The translations under genes and the position numbers were made by a program. Below, in pieces: positions 22,144 to 33,347 of a DNA stretch of 64,000 nucleotides; the stretch's first letter is position 1, and each line of letters starts with the position of its first letter. The notes under the pieces are model-generated. The model did not search any database, was not told where the DNA came from, and was given only the letters and a program-made list of their open reading frames with translations. Source of the DNA: Apiospora phragmitis (lineage: Eukaryota > Ascomycota > Sordariomycetes > Amphisphaeriales > Apiosporaceae); the NCBI GenBank assembly GCA_038363925.1, contig JAQQWL010000002.1, positions 1,860,001-1,924,000 of the forward strand, in the 5' to 3' direction.

Positions 22144-23080
22144 TCAGACGGAAGAGAGCCTCGGACGGAAGATGGATCGGGCGGAAGAGATCATCAGACG
22201 AATGCCGGCGATGGGACGGAAGCCGGTGAAGCCAGTGAAGCCGGTGATGGGAATACTCATAAAGGGAAGGTACTCACAAATAAGAAGGAATTGGTTAATC
22301 AGACGGAAAAGGTGGCGACTTTGTGCAAATAAGATTTCTCTGGCGGAGGAGTATTGTGATCAGACGAAAATCGGATCACAGATAGATGATGGGATGGAAT
22401 ATTTTTGATCAGGCGAGATAATGATCAGACGGAATGTTCCTGATGGGACGGAATCTTTATCAGACGAGAGTTGACCAAGGAAGAGAAGTGGGAGATGGGA
22501 CGAGACTTGGTAAAGTTGTGTTGTATGGTCAATGTTGGAAGTGTGTTGACAATGTGCTGCGATGTGTAGGGAAGGCGGGGGAGATGGAGCGTTGAAGTCC
22601 ACGTACCTGGGAACCTGTATGACAACCTTGTTTACCAAGATCGAAAGGACACTAAGGGCCTGTTGCGCAGTGACGATCTTGTGCAGACTTGACACGCACG
22701 CTGGATTTTGCGTATTAGTATCGTTGGGACGACAGCATGTTCAGACGATAATAGATTGGGACGACAGCAGTGAGCCACCTGAGAAACATGTACATACCTT
22801 GTTATCAACTGCAACCCTTTCACGGCGACTCCGAACAGCTGTAACCAAGCTGCTGGTGATGGTGAAGAAATATTTGATGAAAGAAATTGTGTGCGTGGAA
22901 GAAGGATCAGAGGGATTTGCGATTATATTTACCTACCTTTGCACGTTTAAATATTACAAGGATCCGATAGTCGAACAGCGGGTAATTATTCGCGTCTGAT
23001 TAGTTTCGTCTGATCAAGAGGAGTTTAGCGGGACTGTTCTAGTCCTATCGAATGCCGTAAAGCCGACTATAATCGTCTGA
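22144..23080. promoter_or_regulatory. Cluster of TCAGACG motifs upstream of a Myb-like gene
   Basis: The heptamer TCAGACG occurs at 22144, 22194, 22299, 22360, 22425, 22460 and 22741, and its complement CGTCTGA at 22993, 23007 and 23074. It is often preceded by GA and followed by GAA (GATCAGACGGAA). Near variants (GGGACGGAA, TCAGGCG, CGTCTAA) fill the gaps. By chance one expects about 0.1 copies in this length on both strands. The cluster begins 48 bp before the start of the minus-strand Myb-like gene. It could be an array of binding sites, perhaps for a Myb-like protein, or a decayed short repeat. Confidence 0.55.
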
Positions 23081-23147
23081 TCTTCGAGTATACAACCAAA
23101 GCCGTGAGGCCGAATATAACCGTCTAATCTTCGAGTATGCAACCAAG
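23054..23147. repeat. 47-bp direct tandem repeat x 2
   Basis: Two adjacent 47-bp units (23054-23100 and 23101-23147), about 85 percent identical by eye, each starting gccgt and containing the TCAGACG-related core cgtctratcttcgagta. It forms the distal edge of the motif cluster. Confidence 0.8.
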
Positions 23148-23821
23148 CTTATAGTAATTATGGGACGAAAATTACATTTAGCCGGGGAAGGCACATGCTG
23201 TAACTTCTCCGGTAATAACTAGCACTTTCTATATCTGCAGCCTAAGAACTGGGCCATGGTGGCTTCCCCGACAGCATTTATAGTTATAAAAGGAAATGCG
23301 AATCAGTTGTGGGTGGTCGACAGTAATTGCTGGCTTAGTTACAGTTACGCTGTACTAAAGATTAATTACCAGTGACTCTGTATCCGACCAGACCAATATT
23401 ACTGGTGATGCGCCAGTGCGTCTACTGGTCCATTACGTCACGTGAGCTTCTGTGCTGGCTTGCCTGAGGTTGAATCGATAGCGCAGTGCGGAAAACATCC
23501 CAGTCTGTTGGTCTTGTTATTTGAGCAACCTCAACGTTTGCTATCTACACAATGGCCACGCCAGCTCAGGATGCTCTTCCACATTCCAGAACTCTCCTAA
23601 AGGCACTACCTAATCCTCAGAATATTGAAAGTTCTTAGTGGCACACCAACATTACAGCTCTTTGGTATGCATTTCGAGGCGATGTCCTTTTTCGCTTGCT
23701 TTGAATATACGTAGGTTGTATCTCAGAGACCCAATATGCCTTGAAAAAAGAACAAACCTATACTGACCTGTCTAAAATGCCTGGCACCATTCTGAGGTCG
23801 AAACCGGATTACCTACTTAGT
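23148..23821. other. Intergenic, no recognised gene
   Basis: An open start (ATGGCCACGCCAGC) at 23552 runs for only about 27 codons. Nothing else seen. Confidence 0.4.
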
Positions 23822-24012
23822 AGATACACATGACCGACCATGACCGACCGAAGCGTGGATCCGACTCCAAACGTTGGCTGGGGCGACCCGTCGTCCAGCA
23901 ATGCCTACACAAGCAAGCCGCCAACTGGGATCCTATTCTGCTGATGGCCCTCTGCGAGACCCTGTACAAGAAGAGCTCAACCAAGGAGTGCCGTCAGAAA
24001 GCCGCCGCTTGA
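23822..24012 (+). pseudogene. Gene relic, related to 47.4-47.54 kb
   Basis: About 155 bp (23853-24007) is closely similar to the minus-strand stretch 47386-47540. The reading frame changes part-way: the first part encodes GWGDPSSSNAY in one frame and the second LLMALCETLYKKSSTKE in another, whereas the 47-kb copy reads both in one frame. The family is unknown to me. It is a frameshifted fragment, without start or end. Confidence 0.55.
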
Positions 24013-26055
24013 AATGTCGACCTCACTAATGGATCCCAGAAAGGCCTCGAGCTGATATCCATCCTTTCTACATGGCCTTGGGCCATCCTGAACTTTCTGC
24101 TATCGATCGTTCCTTACATGGGAAACATGGCCATTCCATTTTGCTGGTCTGAGGAGATGTGCAAGGCTTAATGCTTCAAGTTTCACCAACTTCCCTTGAG
24201 TGCAGATAGTGAGAGTCAGTATCCGGGGCTGAGGAAGTTGTAGGCATCAAGCGGAGGTTCTCCAGAAACTGAGGCTGAGGGATACCTGTCTACCTAGGTA
24301 TGGATATGTTCATGAAGCCCATTGAACACTCGCGTGTAGCAAGTCGGGCCTGATACTAAAACACCAAAGCGCAAATTGCATACACGCATGAGGGGAGATA
24401 ATTTAGTCGTACAGCACGTTGAAATTTTGGATATAATATCCTATGTAATACAATTAGTAAGGATCCTATCTGTGTCTTTCCATCCATGTCAAGCGAGGAG
24501 CTGGGTTTCAATACCAGAACCCTTTCCTTCGTAGGCCATCATTTCATGTCTCATATCAGGGCAAAGCGAGCGTGGGCGACTGGCAGATCCATACATTTAC
24601 TACTCAACAGCAACTGCAGGCTCATAGCTACGACCCAGGTTGGCACATTCGACTTCCTGCTGCGTCAAATGAGTTATAATGCCCTTTAGAAGATGTCCAG
24701 AGCCTAATCCCTTTGCACCGTTGTTCCCATCTTGAGCACAATATGCTTCAATTGCCATCGTGGATCAGTAGACTGACTGTACTAGGCGAGCCCATTGAAA
24801 TACCAGCTCCTGTCATCGCTTGATCTAAGTCACCGCAACCTACATATACCCGTGCAATATTGCCGACCTAGACGTTGCTTAGAATCATCATCATCATCAT
24901 ATATTTCAGCCCGCTTTGGTACAATATGATCTCTGTAGGCCCAGGACCAAATGACTGGCTGATGGATGTCGGGCAAGCCGTGCAGTCTTGTCATCCTCGA
25001 CTTGATTCCCACGTCAGCGTAATCGCTCTACAAGGCCAGCACGGACTTGAGCCTCACTACGTGCGAGGGTAGAAGTAATGCCATACGTGCCGCGAATAAG
25101 CCACCACATCGGATCCATCTCAGTCTAGTGTGAGGTGGGAATTGATCTTGGCATCGCCGTGTCCGACCATCGGAGAGTAAATTGATGCAACGTACAGACT
25201 GCTGCGCACACATTACAGAATGCCCAGTACCTAATCGGATGACCTTACATCATTCGGCTAGATTAGAACCCTCAGTGACTGACCAGTAGCTGGGGCTTAA
25301 ACTACTCGACCCTAGATTTGAGGTTGTCGCATTGAATATTGAGGAACCCCTGCATGTCAGCTGAGCGGGGCCGCACCCATTCTGAAATATCTTGGCGTCG
25401 GCAAAGTTCCGCGCCAAGGTTCCCGCTAATGCTGTCAGACTCGAAACGGCAGAGATCGGCGTGGTAAATCCAACGACATGCGAGCAGAGCCGTTACCGGC
25501 ACACTGGCTGCTCGTCTGCTTTTACCAATGAGCGAATTTCGTAGAAAAAATAGAAACTACTATAGACTCCCAAAAGTTCGTTGTAGTAAATACAACAGCC
25601 AAGTTACAAAAGCTCATACGCTTCACGCTTTTGAGAGCTCGTGTTAGCCGGACTTCTCCATAACCTCGTCATTATGTCTCTCTGGGAAGTGTGTTATTCA
25701 AAGAGGCCTTCAAGGAGATCCAGAGCTGGGTATCATACTGGCTTTGAAGTGAGACGCGCTGGAACAGCAACACAGCGAGTTTTTAGCCTTACTGTCAATT
25801 CTGATGGCCCGAGATTGCTTTAATAGGAGTGTGCTAATTGAAAAAGTTGGAGGGGTTGGGAAAATTGCGTTCGAAAGGGAGAATTTACGCGTGTTGATTA
25901 TTTGTTGATTGTTGACAACATTACATTGTCCCTGGGAATAGTAAAATTCTGCATTCCACACCACTTCTAACCTTTCCCTCTGCTTCCTAATTTGTGCCCT
26001 TCCCATTGCAAAAACACAACTCCAAACCAGAATCCCTTTCTGCATCTCAAGTCTC
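24013..26055. other. Long intergenic region
   Basis: Two kilobases without a recognised gene. Short open frames at 24486-24689, 25302-25502 and 25710-26045 show no motif; a short ATC repeat lies near 24886. No mobile element ends noticed. Confidence 0.45.
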
Positions 26056-26769
26056 TTGATTAACTATCAGTTTCTGAAACACTCGATCTTGTGCTTCAAA
26101 ACCTCGATCCATCGTATCCCATCCCACTACGGCCACCTGCCAACACCAACCATCCGTCTCACTGTTAATCTGATTTCATCTATTCAAAGTAAGTCGGTCT
26201 CTATTTTCCCTACCTTTTCTTCTTCCAATTGGCCAGCGCCAATCACGTATCACCAAAACCCCAATTTGCCATCAGTCAGGATTTGTTTTCGCTGCTCCAA
26301 GTCCAGTGGTTTACTCGAGTTGCAACAATCGTATTGTTCTTACAGCTCTTGCAAACTCTGCACCTCGAACAATACCCCTAAGCACTGAAAATTGCCCTAT
26401 TAAAAATTCCCACCATCACCCTTTCAATTTCCAACACACAGCATAAGATAAGTCCCATCAACCTTCAACTACCCATCTGTTTTCCATCCTCCCTCTCTCA
26501 TCAATTAATTGGAATCCATCCATCACATCCCTCACCTCCAAATCAATTGGTTCAACCGCCCTCATCAATACTATCTTCATCATCGATTTTCTGACCTTTC
26601 TCGCAAAGACCAGATCTCTTGAGAGCATCACTCATCAAATCCCTGAACATTGATCCATCAATCAATCAAAGTTCAATTCATACATCTACATCTGAACACC
26701 TTGTAAGTCCTCAATGAATTAATTTCATCATCCAAATTTTCCGTCGTTGCTAACTTCTTTGGCAGCATC
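26056..26769 (+). promoter_or_regulatory. Pyrimidine-rich promoter and leader with a 5' UTR intron
   Basis: A 700-bp stretch rich in C, T and A on the plus strand, typical of highly expressed fungal genes. A good intron lies just before the start codon: donor GTAAGT at 26703, branch GCTAAC, acceptor GGCAG at 26761-26765, then CATCATG with the start at 26770. Another possible donor (GTAAGT) at about 26189 may belong to a further leader intron. Confidence 0.5.
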
Positions 26770-28464
26770 ATGTCTACCATTCACATTGCCAAGACCCGCG
26801 CTACCAGCCCCAGCACTCCCAACAGCACTCTGTCAGCTCAAGGAGCTTCGATGACGCTTCAGTCGCGGTCTGTTTCCAACCCTGGTCCGGGATCAGCCAC
26901 GATCTCTTTCCGCGTCCAGGAGCAGGGCAGCCAGACTGTCACCATGGTTCACCTATCTGCTACTGAGATCAACGACATTGGCTCCCGTCTTGCTGCTGCT
27001 CGCGCCAATGGAGACTTCCCCATCACACGGGCTCCTGGATACAACCTTGAGATCATGTATCAGGACTTCCAGCGTCTTCTTCACCTCGAACGTCTTCGTG
27101 GCGATCTCAACCAGCCTCCTACTGCTGAGTACAACGCCGCCTTTGTTGAGGTCAATCGCGAGATTACTCAACGTGACATCCAATTCCGCGAGGTGCAGCG
27201 TGAGACCGAGACAGCTCAACGCATGGAAAGCATTCGTGAGCATCTCAACGCGCAAGTTCGAGAGCACAATGCTCGTCAAACTGCTATTGAGGCTGTCGCC
27301 ACTGCTGTTCGCAACGGCCAGGCCCAGAATGTCAAGGCTTCTGTTGTCATGAACGAGATCCGTTCTGCTGTTCAGAACATGGCTGGCACTCAGGCTCACG
27401 GCATTGATGCTACCAACATGGACGCTGTCTTGGAGGAGGTCTTCGAGACCATTGAGACTGCCCTTCTCGACGCTGCTGGTCCTCTCCGCCTCAACAACAA
27501 CCGCCTCAACCAGAACAACGCTCGCTACGACCAGAACAACACCCGTCTTGACCAGAACAACACCCGTCTTGACCAGAACAACACCCGTCTTGACCAGAAC
27601 AACACCCGTCTTGACCAGAACAACACCCGTCTTGACCAGAACAACACCCGTCTTGACCAGAACAACACCCGTCTTGACCAGAACAACACCCGTCTTGACC
27701 AGAACAACACCCGTCTTGACCAGAACAACACCCGTCTTGACCAGAACAACACCCGTCTTGACCAGAACAACACCCGTCTTGACCAGAACAACACCCGTCT
27801 TGACCAGAACAACACCCGTCTTGACCAGAACAACACCCGTCTTGACCAGAACAACACCCGTCTTGACCAGAACAACACCCGTCTTGACCAGAACAACACC
27901 CGTCTTGACCAGAACAACACCCGTCTTGACCAGAACAACACCCGTCTTGGCAATCAGATCGATAACATGGGTACCCAAGTTGGCGCAATAAACAACCATG
28001 TCAGCGCTGTCTCCAACAACGTCTCAGCTCTTGGTTCCCTCATTCATGCTGTCAACACCATCAGCAACTCTACCAATTCCCAGATGGGCCAACTCTCTCG
28101 CGAGGTCAACACCCTTCAAGATGTCATCGGCTTGATTCCCACCCTTGTTGACGAGGCAATCCAACGCAACCTCTCCCAAGCCATCCAGTCTGCTCTCATC
28201 AGCGCTTTGACATCTGGCCTGAAGAATGCCACCCCTCTCCCCGACCAGTCCTACTGCTGGCCACAAGAAGGAGAAGCGCCGTGGCTTCTTTGGTCTCTTC
28301 ACTCGCTCCCGCAAGGCTTGAAGTGTTGGTGCCGTCTACTAGACCATCTTCGGCACTTCATCGTTGGCTTGGCTGGTTGGAAGGAAGTTGATACCCGTTG
28401 CTGGGAGTTCTGTTTCTGGCATACACATAGGAAGGCGTCACTGGCGATACAAGCAGGGTTTTGA
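26770..28464 (+). CDS. Coiled-coil protein with 20 DQNNTRL heptads (564 aa)
   Basis: Single coding exon after a 5' UTR intron. Residues 1-45 are Ser/Thr-rich; 46-235 are mostly helical and charged; residues 254-393 are exactly 20 identical heptads DQNNTRL; then a helical stalk (IDNMGTQVGAINNHVSAV and onward) to about 490. The heptad places Leu at one fixed position and Asn at others, as in polar coiled coils of fibres. The listed C-terminus is doubtful: near 28232-28242 (two short C runs) a one-base deletion would switch to a frame ending in a basic tail (KKEKRRGFFGLF) at a stop near 28318, which looks more natural. Function unknown; no signal peptide or membrane segment was seen. All six frames are open across the repeat, so antisense frames there are artefacts. 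Confidence 0.7.
   Translation: MSTIHIAKTRATSPSTPNSTLSAQGASMTLQSRSVSNPGPGSATISFRVQEQGSQTVTMVHLSATEINDIGSRLAAARANGDFPITRAPGYNLEIMYQDFQRLLHLERLRGDLNQPPTAEYNAAFVEVNREITQRDIQFREVQRETETAQRMESIREHLNAQVREHNARQTAIEAVATAVRNGQAQNVKASVVMNEIRSAVQNMAGTQAHGIDATNMDAVLEEVFETIETALLDAAGPLRLNNNRLNQNNARYDQNNTRLDQNNTRLDQNNTRLDQNNTRLDQNNTRLDQNNTRLDQNNTRLDQNNTRLDQNNTRLDQNNTRLDQNNTRLDQNNTRLDQNNTRLDQNNTRLDQNNTRLDQNNTRLDQNNTRLDQNNTRLDQNNTRLDQNNTRLGNQIDNMGTQVGAINNHVSAVSNNVSALGSLIHAVNTISNSTNSQMGQLSREVNTLQDVIGLIPTLVDEAIQRNLSQAIQSALISALTSGLKNATPLPDQSYCWPQEGEAPWLLWSLHSLPQGLKCWCRLLDHLRHFIVGLAGWKEVDTRCWEFCFWHTHRKASLAIQAGF
27529..27948 (+). repeat. Coding minisatellite, 21 bp x 20
   Basis: Exactly 420 bp: 20 units of 21 bp, all identical as far as I can see, each encoding DQNNTRL. 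The unit before it (NQNNARY) is a diverged copy. Perfect identity at the DNA level means recent expansion or homogenisation. Confidence 0.95.
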
Positions 28465-30267
28465 ACTGTCAAATGTTGTATATAGGATACAGTCTTCGCC
28501 ACTCATGGCAACGCATGCCCTATTGAGACGACTTCAGACCTCAGACCATAGATAGCTCTTTGCAGCAGAATTGGCAGAGGTAATAGACATGAATCTTCCT
28601 AATTTTCTCGAGATCCGCCATGTTATTTGTGATATGATACTCCAATCCGTAAGTTATATAATGTTCCTCTGGCAGTAGTAGGGTTGTGACAATTTTCTGG
28701 TGTTGCTCGCTTCTCACGATCATTCTATTCCCATCACTATGAAACACATGCCCAAGAACACTTCCCGCTGTCCGCCTACTCGGGTGTGCTCACTCCTACT
28801 GATGGGAAACGACATATACTACATGTGCCATACTAACGTTTCGTACTGGCACGAGAATACCCTCGGCTCATTAGAAAGCATCATGCCATCCTTGCACATG
28901 AAGAGTATTTATTCCCTTGCCCAAGTAGGATTTTACATAGCCGGGCTAGGTTGAGTCCAGCCCTGAAGTCTCCAGAGTTATCATGGGAAATAACATCCTT
29001 CGAGTAATTAGATCGAACCGACATTTGACATCAAGTGATATAGGGGTACTCGCTGCGGCCTCAAGCACGACGAGACGAGACGTTATGGAATTCTGGTCCA
29101 GTTCTTGGACTTACAGATACTGAAATGATGATCCCTCACGTCGTGTGCTATCATGATGTGCGGTAATGTTATTCAACGCCAACATTTAGTATTCCATGTA
29201 TGACGAGCTGTATATGGAAGGAAAGAACCACTATTGGTCTGCCGACGAGTTTCATATGTTGCTCAAAGCGTGCGCTTTCTTACAAATGCACGCTTCTGCG
29301 GTATCTCAGATCTCGTATCGTATCCTTGCTCCTGTCCCAATTGGACTTGTTCGTACAGCTGCACGAACTCCAGGAAACCCAGTTGCGACATCGGTTCTTG
29401 GGTTGCCATTTTCCGGGCTGGCTAATGACCACAGCATATGACTATGAATGGAAATGCTACGATACGAACTAGCCCAGTAGTTACGTGTCTTTGCTGACAC
29501 ATTCAAGGCTGCCAATGATGTCAGAGAGCTTCAAATATTCAGTTGTCTAGCCGGTATGAAAATCCGCCTGGCCTACGCCGCGTGTGTCGCAACACGATAT
29601 GACAAACACGCCTGGGGTTCGGAGTGAGTGCTGGATGTTTGAACAGCTTATGACAAAAGCCTGCCAGTGGTGTGCTGATACACAAATACTGAGCATGTAT
29701 TTCTGGTACTTAGGCAGAGAGGTCTTCGAATGATCAAGAGAAATGTAATTTCTAGGAATCAACTTTCCTATCGTGTCATTATAGGTAGCATCTTGCAGGT
29801 GCAATGGGATACGAGGATGCTTTCTGGTCCTGGTTTTGACTACGTACTGCCTGTCTCATGGTGTTTGCCCGGTTGCTTTTTCGTTGGTCACTTTCCTAGA
29901 CCCTGCCACCCAGCCCCCAAGTCGTTTCGTCTCGCGATACATATGTGTGTGTGTGGGTGGGCTGCTAGGTCTATGCCCTAGATAACCGAAATCAGCTACA
30001 GATCAGTAGGCCCTGGAGTGGGTGGTCGATATTGGTTTGTGTGCATTCTAGATCAGTAGAACAATAGGTGTTCCCTCTACCGTATCCCAACGCATACGCA
30101 TAAGCCGACAATACCTTTCCGAGAGGTCCTTCGGCAGAGGCCCATCTATGGGGTGGTACACGGGCCGAGGTGGATCCCCTATAGTGATTGTTCGGCCGGC
30201 ATAGGGGAGCTCCTCGACTTTGCATAGGGCACCCGACAATTAACGACCAATGAAAACACACCCCGGC
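28465..30267. other. Intergenic, no recognised gene
   Basis: Open frames at 28541-28954, 29196-29515 and 29547-30261 overlap on both strands and carry no motif. Nothing I can support. Confidence 0.45.
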
Positions 30268-31512
30268 CTATTTTAATTGAATATTCAGAACTTCACCCGC
30301 AGAACAATCACGACGACAGCCTAGCCGACGATGAATTGAATATACCAAAAAGCAGCCCTGAATCAGTAAACCGAGATCAGCCAATTCCTCCTCCCCAGTC
30401 TGCATAAATACCTCCCTCCTTCCCCGACCTACCATCACAACTTCCTTCTGATCATTTTTGTTGCAACACACAGCATCATCTTGGACTGTCACCACAACAT
30501 CGGAAACATCATCTTCCACTGTTGCAACATCTCCATTATCACGCTGTCTGCTCTAGCACCCTTCTCGTCTCGTCATACTATTCAGTAGACCAGACACAAG
30601 TCGTCATCCTTCTTTCTCTGCTTGCCTTGCGCAAAACAAACTTAACTTCACGACTTCTGCCCTCCTCTGGAACACTTCCTTCCAGTAGCAGCAGACCTCA
30701 ACGCAAGCTGTCGTCGACACAAGAGCTTCTGTCTCATCGTCTCTTCGTCTGTTTCTACGTCGATTGTTCCCACACTTGACAATTCAACACATAACACCTT
30801 GCAGCCCTCTGTACGCAGTTCGTTCAGCAGTAAGTTTTTACATTTCCTTCTCATGATTAGTTCATTTTCTGTCTTCACAACACCATCCTCCTACACTCAC
30901 GCCGTTGCAACTGTCTACGACCAACGCAACAAGCACATCATCTCTGGTAACCAAACCAAACCACATTCAACATCAATTGCATCCGGAGACGTCACCAACA
31001 CAATTATCTTTCATACTCCCTTGAAGAGTTCTATCTCGTCTCTCGAGGACTTGACAAGAACACCTCTCCTCCCTTGCTGTTGTGGCAGCCTCATTCCTCC
31101 CAGTTCATCCCTTCCATCATTTTTTACGACAAGTTCAATCCTACGATGACAGCTCAACATTTGCTCCGCAGTCACATTGTCGTAAGTGCTTGTTCTGATT
31201 GAGAGGTTTCTGTCGGCCTTGACACAATCTACCAATTCCAGCAATGACACTCCACGGACCCCAACCACCACTCTCTTATCTGCTACTGACACTGAACCTC
31301 TTCTTCTCAGCTTACTTTCACTCACTCGCAAAAAACAAACCAGAAAAACACTACCACACCCTAAAAAACCAATCCTCTTCCGTATTTGCTTAAGCTCCTA
31401 CAAGAGGTTGTCTCAATCGGCTTGCTCTTGACAACTCGATTCTCCTTCTACACACCGCGGATACTCATATCCTCCTACTTTTCAGCTTTCCTTGTCAGAA
31501 CATTGTATCGCA
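30268..31512 (+). promoter_or_regulatory. Pyrimidine-rich promoter and leader of the SANT-like gene
   Basis: A CT-rich stretch of about 1.1 kb with several GTAAGT-like donors (about 30829 and 31181), suggesting a long leader with introns, like the leader of the heptad gene at 26 kb. The start codon at 31513 (GCAATGGCTCC) is followed by the basic MAPGK start. Apparent upstream open frames are short and overlapping. Confidence 0.4.
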
Positions 31513-33059
31513 ATGGCTCCCGGAAAGACTACCGCTGGTCGCGCCACTCGCAAGGCCCCAGTCGCTGGCACCCGCCCCCAGAAGCGCGCTGCCCCTCCCA
31601 GCGGTGCTGACAACGCCGCTGCCTCCTCCAGCAAGCGCCGCAAGACTGAGGAGAACCCCACTGTCGCCGAGGGCTCTGTGAGCGACTACCAGGAGGAGGC
31701 TTCCGAGTATGAAGAGGATGCAGATGCCTTCTCTCCTCCCCCTGCCGCCAAGTCGAAGGCAACCAAGCGTGGCGCCAACAAAGGCAAGGCTCCAGCTGCC
31801 GCCAAGCCCAAGAGAGCTCCGCGGCAAAGCAAACCCAAGCCTAAGCCGACCTCGACAATTGTGTGGATGAAGGACCACAGCGACGTCCAAAGGCCCCCGT
31901 ACATCCCGGGAAGCTTCAAGTGGGTCCAAGAGTCAAAGCCAACCGGGAAGAAAGCCGAAGACGGGAAACCCACCGAAACGGGCCGCAAGCTCATTTCGTG
32001 GAGCAGTACGTATCTTTCCACTCCATCTCCTCGCAGGTTTCAAATTGACAGCCCATCACAGGAGAGCGCATGTATGAGAAGCTCCTGTTAAACATGTACT
32101 ACGAATGCTCGAAGTCTGGATTGGACATCCCGTGGGAGAAAATTGCCCACCGACTCGAGCCCGGCACCTCAAAGGATGCCATGCTCCAGACCCTGGAGCG
32201 CCTGCGACAGACAGTTCTTGCCGAGGGTCACATGGTCCCGCCTGAGCTGGGTACTAAAGACCATTGGACTCGAGGCTTCACTCGAGTCTATCCCGACAGT
32301 TTCCAGGATGAAGACATCCTCTATTCCCGACCGGTCGGCTGGCTCGAGGAAATGGATCACCCAAAGGAGAGAAACCCGACGGCCGATCGCCTCACCTTCA
32401 ACGGGCAATTCAAGTTCAAGGTCACTTACACTGCCTCGACTGCGCCTATTCCGGAGATGTTCAAACCGGACACAAGTAAACGCCAGAATGAGACCCGCCT
32501 GTCCGCTGCTCAAGTCATTGCGCAGCTGAAGGGTGAGGAAGAAGAGGAGGGCAGTGTGGTCTCCAGCTCTCCCAACGTTGACAATGACACGTCAGAGGAT
32601 GTTGCTGGGGACGAGGATGACTTTGCTGAAGTCGATGACGATGGTGAAGAGGAATACGAGGATGAGGAGGACTATGAGGAGGCTGAAGACGGTGTCATAT
32701 ATGACGAGCATAACCCGTTGCCCAACATAAACCAATCCCCCGCCAACCATCTGCCTATTGCCCGCCGGGTACCTGGCATCAATAACACGCCTCAACAAGA
32801 GAACGGCTCCCTTCCCGCTCACATGAATTCGCCTGCAACCCCGGGGATGATGAACACTGGCGGCCCCGTGTATCAGGATGGCACGCAGCATGGGTACTGG
32901 CAACATATGAGCGCAAACGCTGCGGCCAATTATAGCACACCACCCAATTGCTATGCCGCCATGAACGGCAGTTCCTCTGTCGACCCCTCCCGCCAACAGA
33001 TCCTTCCGCCACGGCGTGCATTTGTCGCAAGAAATGCCCATGGATCACCGGCGGACTAG
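31513..33059 (+). CDS. SANT/Myb-like nuclear protein (496 aa), frame continues past TAG
   Basis: Exons 31513-32005 and 32062-33059, donor GTACGT, acceptor CACAG, phases agree. N-terminus basic and Ala/Pro-rich with nuclear localisation patches (SSKRRKTEE, KPKRAPRQSKPKPKP). A helical domain at about residues 160-235 (ERMYEKLLLNMYYECSKS, then IPWEKIAHRL, then TLERLRQTVLAEGHMVPP) resembles the Myb/SANT-like domain of fungal nuclear proteins: W in IPWEK and a third helix LERLRQ. The middle is acidic (EEEEEG, DDDGEEEYEDEEDYEE), the C-terminal third is Asn/Pro/Gln-rich, as in transcription or chromatin factors. The stop is TAG at 33057-33059, but the same frame then stays open to a second stop at 33345-33347 with similar Asn/Gln/acidic composition (about 95 codons). 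The TAG may be a nonsense mutation, a sequence error, or a readthrough stop. Confidence 0.75.
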
Positions 33060-33347
33060 GGCTCCCAGTCGGTGAACATGAACAACAGACAACATGCAAA
33101 CTCTCCGGCGTCTGGCAAGTTTGGTGATGGCTACCAGCAAGACACGGAAGTCAATGGTTATTACCAGGAAAACCATGATGGTTACTATTTTAACCACGCC
33201 ATGGCCTTCCAGACCAGCAGTGAGAGCTCCATTGGAGAGGTCAAGGCTGAAGCTGGCCAAAGCGACCCACCCCTCCATCCGGGGCTGCGCCAGGATAGCA
33301 TAATGCCTAACAATGGCTCAGAAGACCCGGCGGCTATCCACGATTGA
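33060..33347 (+). other. In-frame continuation of the SANT-like gene after TAG
   Basis: Same frame as the gene before it, open for 95 codons. Composition (NMNNRQ, ENHDGYYFNH, GEVKAEAGQ, ending NGSEDPAAIHD) matches the preceding C-terminal region, so it probably was, or is, part of the protein. VKAE resembles the possible sumoylation sites of the neighbouring Myb-like proteins. Confidence 0.5.

Noticed and set aside
26953..27999. Long antisense frames (348, 195, 160 and 142 codons) over the heptad repeat
   Set aside because: A stop-free 21-bp unit keeps every frame open; only the plus frame has start context, leader intron and non-repeat protein-like flanks.
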